Positions 25,501 through 33,573 are shown, numbered from the stretch's first letter. The stretch: 39,722 bases of DNA from Arthrobacter sp. Soil736 (GCF_001428005.1 NZ_LMSB01000066.1:1205-40926), one strand, 5' to 3'. The notes: generated by a model from the sequence alone, not told the origin. A program made the numbers and translations.

Positions 25501-25725
25501 AGTCGGGTTGAACCGTTGCAGGGCCGTGAGCAGCCGGGGCCGGATCAGTAGCTCGTCCCAGGAATCGCGCTCTCCCCGGCCGGGAGCGATGTCCTGTCCG
25601 GTGGCGGGCCGCCAGCCGAGCGGCTCGGCTAGGAGCTCAAGGGCAACACCCTCCCAATCAGCTTCGGAAAAGGCTACTGCGGGTGCTGTTGTCACGGTGG
25701 TTCCCCCTGATTGACCGGATGTCAT
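22501..25725 (-). CDS. hsdR: Type I restriction endonuclease subunit R
   Basis: A 1074-residue motor-nuclease subunit. The N-terminal PD-(D/E)XK site is in RRFDVVLYCNGMPVSVIELK. The translocase has Walker A VVWHTQGSGKSMEME (Lys323), Walker B VVVDEAHRSHYDDL (Asp428-His431), a TGTPIS motif III and MLTGYDSPPLHTLYLDRPL with ALARVNRT-like motif VI (LMQTLARVNRTFRGK). The C-terminal helical region (ITELMKKYTNQQLTSAEVIA) contacts the methylase. ATG 25725 abuts the stop of the DUF1016 gene (one base between them). It is full length with no break, so restriction should be functional if HsdM and HsdS are. Confidence 0.96.
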   Translation of the reverse strand: MTSGQSGGTTVTTAPAVAFSEADWEGVALELLAEPLGWRPATGQDIAPGRGERDSWDELLIRPRLLTALQRFNPTVPAQYLQQALAEIASPKSQDAITENHRIHNCLTGGYRLSYIDLDGREANPTIHLLSSDPDQNDWLAVNQVTLVQGDYKRRFDVVLYCNGMPVSVIELKKAGSATADVASAHAQLQTYLREFPMAFRFCVFTLASDGIQAKFGTPFTPLNHFSPWNVDDDGVPVAPGYMEDGQAVTALETALQGLYNQERFLQLTRNFTAFDEGSDGLSKRIAKPHQYFAVTKAVGSTVQAVESNGKAGVVWHTQGSGKSMEMELYANLVARHPKLKNPTVVVITDRNELDGQLFEGFDRSLLLAESPKQIRKRSELREELSNRTTGGIYFTTLQKFGRSKSEKDAGSDHPLLSDRRNIIVVVDEAHRSHYDDLDGYARHLRDALPHATLIAFTGTPISFDDRNTQEVFGEYIDIYDLSRAVEDGATVPVYFEPRLIKVGLASNVTEEILDQAADEATLGLDETERERIEASVAVVNAVYGAPQRIAALAADLVAHWENRSARMGMFIEAPGKAMIVGGTREICAKLYTAIVELRPDWHSDDLTKGKIKVVYSGTASDVPPVSNHVRRDSANAVVKERLKDVDDELELVIVKDMMLTGYDSPPLHTLYLDRPLKGALLMQTLARVNRTFRGKEDGLLVAYAPLAENLAKALGEYTKDDRTNKPVGKNIDEAVGLTVSLVDSLRGLLAGYDWKAVLMKGGPKAFLNAVTGAVSYLRNPGSPGNQPADGEESLAAKYRRFSSQLSRAWALCSGSETLAELRPEIQVYEEIRVWMAKYDAADRQASGEPVPEEIQRLLGNLIASATSSGEVLDIYDAAGMPRPSLDDLTPEFIAKTQQARNPQLAIEALRKLIADESAKTTRNNVIRQRAFSERITELMKKYTNQQLTSAEVIAELVELAREVAAEGKRGLQFTPPLNSDELAFYDAVAQNESAVEVQGEGVLADIARELVSVMRRDVRTDWTVRDDVRAKLRSSIKRLLVRFGYPPDKQPEAIKLVMEQMESMAPRFAEARG

Positions 25726-25726
25726 G

Positions 25727-26824
25727 CTAGATGTCGTGTGAAAGTTCGGCTTCGAGTTCGCTGATGCTGGGCAGGCTGGCGGCGAACTCCTCGGGGAGCG
25801 ACTCGACGATCTCGGCCTTCCACTCGGAGACGCCGATGGGCATCGACGTGGTGCGCAGCGCGTACTCGGCCACTAGGTTGTTTTTGGACTTGCAAAGCAG
25901 CAGGCCGATTGTTGGTTTGTCATCAGGATGGGCCAGCAGATCGTCGACGGCGGCCATGTACATGCCCAGTTGGCTGAGGAAGCCCGGTTCGAACTTGACG
26001 GCCTTTAGCTCGATGACCAGGTAGCAGCGGAGTTTGAGGTGGTAGAACAGCAGGTCGGCGAAGAACTCGTCGCCGTTGATCTCCAGCCGGACCTGCTCGC
26101 CGACAAAGGCGAAGCCCTGGCCCAACTCCAGCAGGAACTTCTCGATGTGCTGGACCAGCTGCGTTTCGAGCTCGCGTTCGCTGCGCCGGTCCGTCATGGC
26201 GACGAAGTCGAAGACGTAGGGATCCTTCAGGGACTGCTGGGCAAGGTCAGAGTCCGACTGCGGCATGGTCGCCGAGAAGTTGGTGATCGCCTTGCCACTG
26301 CGTTCGTGGAGTTTCGTCTCAACGTGGTGGACCAATACCGCCCGCGACCAGCCGTTTTCGACGGCGGCTGCCGCGTACCAGAGGCGGGTGTCCGCATCGT
26401 TGAGCTTCTCGAGCAGGGCGATCTGGTGGCCCCACGGCAATGTTGCAATGCGTTGCAACATTGCCGGATCGGGCCACGCTTCGGCGAATGACTTCATGTA
26501 CCGGAGGTTTCGGGGAGAGAACCCGCGCGCGCCGGGAAATTCACTGGAAATGTCGGCAGCGAGACGCACTACAACTTTCGCACCCCAACCTTCGGAGGTT
26601 TCGCGTTCGAGCAGATCATTGCCTATGGCCCAGCTTGTGGTTGCCAGCTCTCGATTCATAGCTTGAACGGCTTGGAGACGTCCTCTGGCGATCCTCTGGG
26701 TGACGGAGGCTAGGAGTTCCGGGTACCACTGAGGCATGGAGCTAGCCGCCGGCGTGCCGGGAAACGACGCCCTGCTGGCGTGCTTCCGTGCTCCAGGCTG
26801 AATCTCGCCCCCGTTCTGGCTCAT
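25727..26824 (-). CDS. DUF1016/YhcG family PD-(D/E)XK nuclease domain protein
   Basis: A 365-residue protein of the YhcG/RpnC-like class. The N-terminal DUF1016 helical domain shows AVQAMNRELATTSWAIGNDL and FSPRNLRYMKSFAEAWPD, then LPWGHQIALLEKL. The C-terminal nuclease-like domain has Asp257 in FFADLLFYHLKLRCYLVIEL and Glu272-x-Lys274, a complete D-ExK site. Its ATG overlaps the hsdS stop (ATGA) and it sits directly before hsdR, so it is made as part of the type I restriction operon. Relatives occur widely inside such operons, with a role not settled: recombination-promoting nuclease or accessory restriction factor. Confidence 0.9.
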   Translation of the reverse strand: MSQNGGEIQPGARKHASRASFPGTPAASSMPQWYPELLASVTQRIARGRLQAVQAMNRELATTSWAIGNDLLERETSEGWGAKVVVRLAADISSEFPGARGFSPRNLRYMKSFAEAWPDPAMLQRIATLPWGHQIALLEKLNDADTRLWYAAAAVENGWSRAVLVHHVETKLHERSGKAITNFSATMPQSDSDLAQQSLKDPYVFDFVAMTDRRSERELETQLVQHIEKFLLELGQGFAFVGEQVRLEINGDEFFADLLFYHLKLRCYLVIELKAVKFEPGFLSQLGMYMAAVDDLLAHPDDKPTIGLLLCKSKNNLVAEYALRTTSMPIGVSEWKAEIVESLPEEFAASLPSISELEAELSHDI

Positions 26825-28008
26825 ACCTCTGCGGTCTCCAGTACATTCTCGGCGTCCTTGACGCGCAGCTGGCCGGACATGAGCTGGGGCAGGAGAGCGT
26901 CGCGAATAGCCGACAGCGTGCGGTTTTCGATTGCAAGGCCTACCCGCTGGGAGTAGAGCACTTCAACAGAGGCCTCGAACAGAGCCAAGCTGTCAGAGTC
27001 CGGAACCAGAACCTCGGCCTCTTGCAAGTCCTTCTTGTTCAGGTGAATCACCGTGGTTGCCGTTTTGTAGCCTTCGATCCGCCCAAGCGGTTCCTTGAGA
27101 GTTTCACGGACAAAGGCAGGGCCTGTCGATTTACCGCGCGCTCGGCATACCCGCTGGTTCAAGAGCCCCGGCTCGCCCAGCCACGACGTCGGCCTGAACT
27201 CGGCATCCATCCCCACAACGACATCCCCGGGCTGAACGAGGATTTCCCGAGAACGACTTTCTGTTGTCCAGACCTGACTGGTGAATGTCTTCAAGTCTCG
27301 AATACGGATCAATGGCCGCCCGGTGCCGGGCTCGGAGAAGTTGATTCCCTGGAAGGGTTCCCCAAAGTCGATGTCAATAGCGTCAAAGAGCGGTCGAGAT
27401 GCGGTGCCCTCTGATGCAACGGCATGCCGAAAATGAAGTGCTATCAAGTCGTCAGATGTGGCGGCCAGCTTTGTGTTGACGGCGATCTTGTCGTCGAATG
27501 CCCCGAGCACCTCCGCAATCGCTCGCTGCTCTTGTAGAGGCGGCAACGGTATGGTCAAACGATTCAGAATACCCAGATTGATATGCGGCACACCCGTGCT
27601 GATCGCGTTGTCATCGATCTGCTTCATGAAGGCGTCAGAAGCACACGCATAGTACACATAGGCTGGCGCAGCCTTGGCTGGATCTACGCGCAATCGCATC
27701 TGGCTCTGCGACACGACAAAGAGAGGGTATGCGTTCGCGGGAACAATGGCGACTTGTCCGAGGGTCCCACGTTGGGTGAAAATTACGTCGCCTGTTGTGG
27801 CCGTGTTTCGCGCGAGATCCTTGACGACCTTTTCCTCTGAAACGAAGGCATATGGACCCCCCAAGTACCGTCCGAATCCTAAGTTCGTGCCACGGATTAC
27901 GGGTACGCCGGCCGACGCGTAGTCACTATTCACCAAGGAAGAGCCGAACGGGCCGCCGACTAACCCTTTGGGTACGGCGAGGTCGGACAGCGGAGCGGAT
28001 CTAGTCAT
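26821..28008 (-). CDS. hsdS: Type I restriction-modification specificity subunit S
   Basis: A 395-residue protein with two target recognition domains separated by conserved helices. TRD1 covers about residues 5-150 (GGPFGSSLVNSDY, GDVIFTQRGTLGQVAIVP, ISTGVPHINLGILNRL). The central spacer helix is LPPLQEQRAIAEVLGAFDDK. TRD2 covers about 215-355 (GEPFQGINFSEPG, LVQPGDVVVGMDAEF). A distal helix ends IRDALLPQLMSGQLRV. The start overlaps the end of hsdM by four bases (ATGA). The recognition sequence cannot be predicted by eye. Confidence 0.93.
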   Translation of the reverse strand: MTRSAPLSDLAVPKGLVGGPFGSSLVNSDYASAGVPVIRGTNLGFGRYLGGPYAFVSEEKVVKDLARNTATTGDVIFTQRGTLGQVAIVPANAYPLFVVSQSQMRLRVDPAKAAPAYVYYACASDAFMKQIDDNAISTGVPHINLGILNRLTIPLPPLQEQRAIAEVLGAFDDKIAVNTKLAATSDDLIALHFRHAVASEGTASRPLFDAIDIDFGEPFQGINFSEPGTGRPLIRIRDLKTFTSQVWTTESRSREILVQPGDVVVGMDAEFRPTSWLGEPGLLNQRVCRARGKSTGPAFVRETLKEPLGRIEGYKTATTVIHLNKKDLQEAEVLVPDSDSLALFEASVEVLYSQRVGLAIENRTLSAIRDALLPQLMSGQLRVKDAENVLETAEV

Positions 28009-29636
28009 CGTGAAACCCGGCCCAACTGCTCGCGCACAACATCAGCGAGCCGTTCGGACTCGTCGAACTGCACGAACAATTCCTTGGACAGCCTCGCGAT
28101 CTTCTCTTCGATCGGTTCGCCGTCATCCTCTACAACGGCGGCGCCGACGTACCGCCCCGGCGTCAGCGCGTAGTCCGTTCCCTTGACCTCCGCGAGGGTC
28201 GCCGAGTAGCAGAAGCCGGCCTCGTCGACGTAGGTCTGGCGGGCCTCGACCGCTGACGCGGTGCCGCGCCAGGCATGGTAGGTGTTGGCGATCTTCGCAA
28301 TGTCGTCGTCGGACAGTGCGCGCTCGGCGCGGTCCACCATGTAGCCGAGGTTCCGGGCATCGATGAACAGCACCTGCCCGGTGCGGTCCACGGAGCCGTT
28401 CTTCCCGGCGGTCTTGTCCTTGGCGAAGAACCAGGTGCAGACGGGGATGCCGGTGCTGCGGAAGAGTTGCGTGGGCAGCGCCACCATGCACGAGACCAGG
28501 TCGGCTTCCACCATTTGGGCGCGGATCTCTCCCTCGCCGCCGGAGTTGGAGGACATGGAGCCGTTGGCCATGACCACGCCGGCGCTACCGCCGGGGGCGA
28601 GCTTGGAGATGATGTGCTGGATCCAGGCGTAGTTGGCGTTGCCGGCCGGGGGTACGCCGTACTTCCAGCGGGGGTCGGACTCGGAGCGGGCCCAGTCCTT
28701 GATGTTGAAGGGCGGGTTGGCCATGATGAAGTCGGCGCCGTTGTTCCCGCTCAATTCGGGGTGCTGGTCCCGGGCGAAGGTGTCTCCCCAGCGGGAGGCG
28801 AGGTTGGCGTTGAGGCCGTGGATGGCGAGGTTCATCTTGGCCATCCGCCAGGTGCGCTCGTTGAGCTCCTGGCCGTAGACGGAGATGTCCGAGCCCTCCA
28901 TGTTGTGGGCCGCCAGGAACTTCTCGGCCTGGACGAACATGCCGCCCGAGCCGCAGCACGGATCGTAGACGCGGCCGCTGTGCGGTTCCAGGACCTCGAC
29001 GAGGACCCGGACAACACCGGCGGGGGTGTAGAACTCGCCGCCGCGCTTGCCCTCGGCCTTGGCGAACTTCTCCAGGAAGTACTCGTACACCTCGCCCAGC
29101 AGGTCGCGGGCCTTGCTGGCGCCCTGGCCGGTGAAACGGGCGGAGTTGAACAGGTCCAACAGCTCACCCAGGCGGCGCTGGTCCACATTGTCGCGGTTGT
29201 AGATGCGGGGGAGCGTGGCAGCCAGGCTCTTGTTGTCGGCCATGATGAGGTCCATGGCTTCATCGATGAGCAGACCGATCGACTTGGGCTCGGCGCCGTC
29301 CATAGCCGGCAGGCCCTTGGCGTTCTCGGCCAGGTAGGACCAGCGCGCCCGTTCGGAAACCCAGAACACGCCGCGGCCGGTGTACTCGTCCACGTCGTCG
29401 ATCAGCTGGGCGATCTGCTCCTCGTTAAGCCCCTCGGCTTCCAGTTCACCCTGGATCTGTCCACGCCGCTCCTCGAAGGCGTCCGAGACGTACTTCAGGA
29501 ACACCAAGCCCAGGATCACATCCTTGTACTGGGAGGCATCCATAGAGCCGCGCAGCTTGTCCGCGGCCTTCCAGAGGGTGTCCTTGAGTTCCTTCATGGT
29601 GGACGGGGCGAGGTCCACCTTCAATTTCGGGGGCAT
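28005..29636 (-). CDS. hsdM: Type I restriction-modification adenine methyltransferase subunit M
   Basis: A 543-residue N6-adenine methyltransferase. The N-terminal helical domain is DTLWKAADKLRGSMDASQYK, then LKYVSDAFEERR. The SAM-binding motif I is VYDPCCGSGGMF (Asp225) and the catalytic motif IV is NPPF (residues 307-310) in FIMANPPFNIKDW. The C-terminal helices end SERLADVVREQL. ATG 29636 shares its first base with the stop of the upstream fusion gene (TAATG), which argues for coupled translation. The protein is intact, unlike the methylase-like protein encoded before it. Confidence 0.96.
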   Translation of the reverse strand: MPPKLKVDLAPSTMKELKDTLWKAADKLRGSMDASQYKDVILGLVFLKYVSDAFEERRGQIQGELEAEGLNEEQIAQLIDDVDEYTGRGVFWVSERARWSYLAENAKGLPAMDGAEPKSIGLLIDEAMDLIMADNKSLAATLPRIYNRDNVDQRRLGELLDLFNSARFTGQGASKARDLLGEVYEYFLEKFAKAEGKRGGEFYTPAGVVRVLVEVLEPHSGRVYDPCCGSGGMFVQAEKFLAAHNMEGSDISVYGQELNERTWRMAKMNLAIHGLNANLASRWGDTFARDQHPELSGNNGADFIMANPPFNIKDWARSESDPRWKYGVPPAGNANYAWIQHIISKLAPGGSAGVVMANGSMSSNSGGEGEIRAQMVEADLVSCMVALPTQLFRSTGIPVCTWFFAKDKTAGKNGSVDRTGQVLFIDARNLGYMVDRAERALSDDDIAKIANTYHAWRGTASAVEARQTYVDEAGFCYSATLAEVKGTDYALTPGRYVGAAVVEDDGEPIEEKIARLSKELFVQFDESERLADVVREQLGRVSR

Positions 29637-31699
29637 TATCTGGTTCCTTCTGCTGGTGCTGCGGCGTGGTTGGAAATTGGGTCTGTCAGGGTAAGGCTTC
29701 CGCCCGCTACGCCGTCCGTAATCAGGGTAGCGAGTTCCTCCAGCTGTTCGAGCCGAAGCAGGGTTTCCTGCTGCCCGTGTTGCAGCTCGGCGAGGACGCT
29801 CTGCAGTGGCTGCCGCTGCGCATCCGGCGTGCGGCGGAGCCGCCACTTACGCCAGTCCTTATCTGACGGAGCCATTCTGTTGATGTCGACAGCGACGACG
29901 TCGGCCATCAGACCGCCCGGGTCACCGGCGTCGATCCTCAACACCCTGGCCGGGAAGACGACGATGGCTCCGCCTTCGACGTCGACCCTTGCGGCGGGCC
30001 GCGGGCTGGTACAGAACACGACATCGCCGGGCTCGGTGAGACGGCCAGCGGGGTAGGCCGCGGCGAAGTCGAGAAGGGCGATGCGGCGTGGTGGTGCTGC
30101 GTGCGGGTCGAGCAGCTCCGCCGGGCCCAACGCCTGTGTTCCATCCTTTGCCGTCAGACGGGCGTCGTCGAGCCGGTTGCCCTTGATGTACCTGAGGTTG
30201 CCGGCGGCGATCAGTTCCTGGACGGAGGTGGCCTGAGCTTTCGCGGTTGGCGCTCCGGGGAGTACCGCGACGGAGCGGGCTTGCTCGGTTTTTGAAGTCT
30301 GCAGGAGGCGCACGAGTTCTTCCACCCGGAGGACGGCCTCCGCGACGCCGGGCTCCGGAACCGAATCGCCCGATTGAACTGCCACCAAGGACTGTCTGCT
30401 GGCCAGCAGGAGACGGGTCTGCACCAGCCGGGCGAAGCGGAAGGAGTGGGCGCGCACCGTGGCGCGGTTTCCCATGGATGCGACGATGTCGCTAACCAGG
30501 TCCACCCTGGCGCCTTCGCTGAGGCCCTGGGTGCTGAGGTTCGCCACCATGGTCCAGCGCTCGGCGATGGGTACCTCAGCGAACGACGGTCCCAGAACCC
30601 AGAGTGCCTGCGCTTCGCGGGGCTTGGAAACCAGCAGGCCTTGGGGCAGCCGTACGATGGCGCGCACCCGGCCCGTTCGCAGAAGCCCCGAACGGAGCCC
30701 TGCAGCATCGGCGGCCAGCGGCACATCGCAGAGAACCCGTGCCGGGGCGAGGATGACAGCCCGCTGCTGGTCGTCCATCTGCAGGACGAGGTGTTCCACG
30801 GCTGAGAGGATCTGCATCGCATCCATGCCCGGCGCGCCAAGGGACGGGTACTGCGCCACGTGGACCACAGGTCCCTGGATGGCGAACTCGCCGCTGGGGT
30901 CCACCCTGATCTGTCCTCCATCCACGCCGTGTACCCGCAGGCGGCGACGCACCAGGCGGCCGCCGCCGCCGTCGTCGTCCGGTACCAGAAACTTGTGGGA
31001 GGCACTCTCGCCGGAAGCGTGCACGACGCCCATCAGAAGGTCGCTGCCGCCACGCGTGGAATCGGCAACCATTGTGTCGCCGTCGAGCGTCGCGGCCAGC
31101 TCGACGGCGGCCGACGAAATCAGCGCCACCGCCGACTCCGCGAGGGCGGTATCCGTATGCTCCCGGAGCCCCAGCCGGAATCGGGCGGCCAGCAGCTGCT
31201 CGAAAGCGGCGGGCGCATTGTACGCACTGTCCACCAGCCGGTCCGCGAACGATGCCGTCGAAGCAAGCGATGTGCCCAGGTTCTCCAGCTCTGAATACAG
31301 GAACAAGTCATCCGGATCGCACTCGTCTGCCACGTCCAGCAGTTCATCCGGGCCCATCCGCCCCAGCGCCTTGCCGGTTATTGCCTTCAGCGTCAGTAGG
31401 GCTGTGAGACCGTTCAGTGTGTCTCGCTGGACGCCGCCGCTTGCGGCGCCGGGCATCCGCGCGAAGGCGGCGACGTCGTTCAGGGCCTCAGCGTTGTTGC
31501 CGCGCCCGGTCGCAGCCAGCCAGGCCGCGACCTGGTCGGCGTCGAACAGTTCACGGCCGCCTTCGAGCGCTGCGCGCTCGGGAAACGGGTGGGCTGAGCC
31601 GGCGCTGCGTTTTCGCCACATGGACACGACGGGGCGCTGGACCTTCGCCAGGGCGGCGACGTCCGAGAGCGTCATGTGCAGGGCTGCTGCTTCGTTCAC
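29636..31699 (-). CDS. HTH - degenerate N6-methylase - TRD-like fusion protein heading the restriction operon
   Basis: A 687-residue protein. The N-terminus (residues 8-65) looks like a helix-turn-helix/excisionase-like domain: MTLSDVAALAKVQRPVVSMW, then ELFDADQVAAWLAATGRG. The middle follows the HsdM fold, but the SAM motif reads ADSTRGGSDLL (Asp213) instead of DPxxGSG, and where NPPF is expected I see HVAQYPSLGAPGMD. The following AVILAPARVLCDV and AIVRLPQGLLVSKPREAQAL match the post-catalytic HsdM pattern. The last 200 residues resemble an HsdS half (AAGNLRYIKGNRLDDARL, GDVVFCTSPRPA) with a terminal coiled coil (HGQQETLLRLEQLEELATLI). GTG 31699 follows AAGGAGG. It is probably catalytically dead as a methylase and may be a regulator or DNA-binding scaffold of the system. 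Confidence 0.75.
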   Translation of the reverse strand: MNEAAALHMTLSDVAALAKVQRPVVSMWRKRSAGSAHPFPERAALEGGRELFDADQVAAWLAATGRGNNAEALNDVAAFARMPGAASGGVQRDTLNGLTALLTLKAITGKALGRMGPDELLDVADECDPDDLFLYSELENLGTSLASTASFADRLVDSAYNAPAAFEQLLAARFRLGLREHTDTALAESAVALISSAAVELAATLDGDTMVADSTRGGSDLLMGVVHASGESASHKFLVPDDDGGGGRLVRRRLRVHGVDGGQIRVDPSGEFAIQGPVVHVAQYPSLGAPGMDAMQILSAVEHLVLQMDDQQRAVILAPARVLCDVPLAADAAGLRSGLLRTGRVRAIVRLPQGLLVSKPREAQALWVLGPSFAEVPIAERWTMVANLSTQGLSEGARVDLVSDIVASMGNRATVRAHSFRFARLVQTRLLLASRQSLVAVQSGDSVPEPGVAEAVLRVEELVRLLQTSKTEQARSVAVLPGAPTAKAQATSVQELIAAGNLRYIKGNRLDDARLTAKDGTQALGPAELLDPHAAPPRRIALLDFAAAYPAGRLTEPGDVVFCTSPRPAARVDVEGGAIVVFPARVLRIDAGDPGGLMADVVAVDINRMAPSDKDWRKWRLRRTPDAQRQPLQSVLAELQHGQQETLLRLEQLEELATLITDGVAGGSLTLTDPISNHAAAPAEGTR

Positions 31700-31762
31700 T
31701 TGCGCCTCCTTACGACGTCGACCCCCAGCCTAACGGCAGGTGCAGACATTTCCGGTGAGGTG

Positions 31763-31782
31763 CTGATAACGGGGGTTATCAG
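31763..31782. promoter_or_regulatory. Palindrome CTGATAAC-GGGG-GTTATCAG upstream of the restriction operon
   Basis: Perfect 8-bp half-sites around four Gs, 64 bases upstream of the GTG of the HTH-methylase-like gene and about 150 bases upstream of the divergent gene at 31936. No gene explains it. It is a candidate operator, and the helix-turn-helix at the front of the first operon protein is a candidate binder. Confidence 0.5.
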
Positions 31783-31935
31783 TTCAATTGGGTGTTTGCG
31801 CCGCCGCCCCGCCGTAGCTTCGTTCTGCAGCTAGGAAGGAATCGTCCGGGGCTGCGGCGGGCGGCGGGGAACCACGCATTGGGGGATCGGTATCCCGCCG
31901 CCTGTCCTACCGCGATTGAGAACTGGGGAGAAACC

Positions 31936-32637
31936 ATGAACACCGAAAGCAGCACGCCGGGAACGCCCGTCACCGAGGACGTCGCAGACGTCGCAGATCC
32001 GGCGGAGACGCCCGCGGAAGAAACATTCGGAATGGGCTCCGCACCGGGCTCCGCCCCCCGCCGTCCGGGCGGCAAGAAGCGAGCTCTCGGCGTGCTGGTG
32101 GCCGTTGCCCTGCTGGCCGGCGGAACCGCCCTCGGAACCACACTTCCTGACCCCAAAGCCAGTGACGCCTACCGGTCACTGGCGGACGCCAGGGCCGGAG
32201 CAGAATCAGAGCGGGACACCCTCAGGTCCGATTATGACTCCCTGAAATCAGACTACGAGGCCCTTCAGGCAGGCATGGCTGATAAGGAAGCGAAAGTGCA
32301 GGCCCGGGAAACCGAGGTCGGCCAGGCTGAAGCCGCTGTGAAGTCCGCAGAGGCCGCCGTCAAGAAGCGCGAAGAGTCGGTGACCGCCGCCGAGAAACAG
32401 AAGGCGGCCAACACCGTATCCGACGGCACCTGGACCGTAGGGAAGGACATCACTGCCGGAACCTACCGGGCCACGGCCGACGTCGGATCCAGTTGCTACT
32501 GGGGCATCTATGAGACCGGCAGCAACGGCGGCAACATCATCGAAAACGACCTCCCGGGCGGCGGGCGGCCCTCGGTTGCACTGTCCGCCGGCCAGGACTT
32601 CAAGTCATCGCGCTGCGGCACCTGGCAGAAGCAGTAA
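31936..32637 (+). CDS. Membrane-anchored coiled-coil protein with an extracytoplasmic C-terminal domain
   Basis: A 233-residue protein: acidic cytoplasmic N-terminus, one membrane segment (about residues 50-72, ALGVLVAVALLAGGTALGTT), then a coiled coil of charged heptads (about 80-155: SLADARAGAESERDTLRSDY, KEAKVQARETEVGQAEAAVK). A small C-terminal domain follows (about 157-233) with TWTVGKDITAGTYRATADVG, two cysteines (SSCYW and SSRCGTW) and glycine-rich loops, typical of many actinobacterial surface proteins. ATG 31936 follows GGGGAGAAA. Function unknown. It is divergent from the restriction operon and followed 56 bases later by a lipoprotein gene. Confidence 0.8.
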   Translation: MNTESSTPGTPVTEDVADVADPAETPAEETFGMGSAPGSAPRRPGGKKRALGVLVAVALLAGGTALGTTLPDPKASDAYRSLADARAGAESERDTLRSDYDSLKSDYEALQAGMADKEAKVQARETEVGQAEAAVKSAEAAVKKREESVTAAEKQKAANTVSDGTWTVGKDITAGTYRATADVGSSCYWGIYETGSNGGNIIENDLPGGGRPSVALSAGQDFKSSRCGTWQKQ

Positions 32638-32693
32638 CAGCTGCCCGCATCGTGTTCCATCCTCACTATTCACCACCTATGAAAGGCATACCC

Positions 32694-33380
32694 ATGACCC
32701 ACCAGAGTTTCGAACCCCTTCCTCCGGCTCCTGCCGGCCCCGTCGCGTCCAAGCGTCCCTTCTACAAGAAGAAGCGCTTCGTGATTCCCGCCGGCGTTGT
32801 GCTGCTGGGGATCGTTCTTGGTTCCTGCTCCGGCGGCGCCAAGCCCGCCGGGGATGTCAGTTCGGCGTCGAGCCCGGCTGCTTCCAGCGCAGCGGCCCCG
32901 GCTACCAAACCGTCCGCCGATGCTGACGGCACGCCGGCTGCGGCCCAGGCGCCCGCAGCTGAGCCGGCGCCTGAGGCACCCAAAGCACCTGCTGCGCCGA
33001 CTGTAGGCAAGCCCTTCTCTATTGACATGGGGAACGGCAACGTCGCAAAGATCACGATCGTCTCTGCTGTCCGGACCCAGTCCGTGAGCACAACGGCCTT
33101 TGCGACCCCGCCCAAGAGCGGCTCCTACCTGCTGCTGGACATCCTCTGGGAAACATCGGAAGGGGAGACCAGCTCCAACCCCTTCTACTTCACGGCCAAG
33201 GACAAGGCGGGACGAAAAGCCGACCAGAACCTGTTCGCGGACAACCAGCTCGGCTCCGGGACCGTCGTGCCCGGTGACAAGTCCCGCGGCTTCATTGCCT
33301 TTGACGTGGCGCCGGGTGCGGTGACGGTCATGATCTCCGACCCGCTCATGCAGGGAGCTGCACGGATCCAGATCCCTTGA
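32694..33380 (+). CDS. Secreted or membrane-anchored DUF4352-like protein
   Basis: A 228-residue protein. A basic N-terminus (KRPFYKKKRF) leads into one hydrophobic segment ending in VLGSCSGG, a probable lipobox with Cys45. An Ala/Pro/Ser-rich linker follows (about residues 50-105). The C-terminal beta-sandwich (about 105-228) is similar to DUF4352: GKPFSIDMGNGNVAKITIVS, SYLLLDILWETSEGE, VVPGDKSRGFIAFDVAPGAV. The ATG at 32694 has GAAAGGC eight bases upstream (32681-32687). It is probably co-transcribed with the coiled-coil gene before it. Role unknown; DUF4352 proteins are often surface lipoproteins of immunoglobulin-like fold. Confidence 0.82.
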   Translation: MTHQSFEPLPPAPAGPVASKRPFYKKKRFVIPAGVVLLGIVLGSCSGGAKPAGDVSSASSPAASSAAAPATKPSADADGTPAAAQAPAAEPAPEAPKAPAAPTVGKPFSIDMGNGNVAKITIVSAVRTQSVSTTAFATPPKSGSYLLLDILWETSEGETSSNPFYFTAKDKAGRKADQNLFADNQLGSGTVVPGDKSRGFIAFDVAPGAVTVMISDPLMQGAARIQIP

Positions 33381-33535
33381 GGGATTAGCGCTTGCAGGTG
33401 AAACGGAGGTGCACGGAAGATTGCAGGACTGGAGGCGTTGTTCGAACGTGACACGGAAGTTCGTTGAAAATGCATATATGGCAAGTCCCGGCCTGAGGCT
33501 TCCCACCGGGACTGTCTAGTTGTTCGACTGAGAGC

Positions 33536-33573
33536 ACGGACAGACCCCGCGCATCCGCGCGGAGTCTGTCCGT
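33536..33573. terminator. Hairpin terminator-like structure after the lipoprotein gene
   Basis: ACGGACAGACCCCGCGC pairs with GCGCGGAGTCTGTCCGT around the loop ATCC, with one mismatch in 17 pairs. It lies 155 bases past the lipoprotein stop. It is strong enough to end transcription in either direction; no T-run is evident. Confidence 0.6.

Noticed and set aside
28275..30056. 593-codon plus-strand frame opposite hsdM
   Set aside because: It overlaps conserved methyltransferase motifs on the minus strand and has the Val/Gly/Ala-rich composition typical of antisense frames in GC-rich genes.
30459..31733. 424-codon plus-strand frame opposite the HTH-methylase-like gene
   Set aside because: Its serine/arginine-rich composition with no domain pattern marks it as an antisense shadow.
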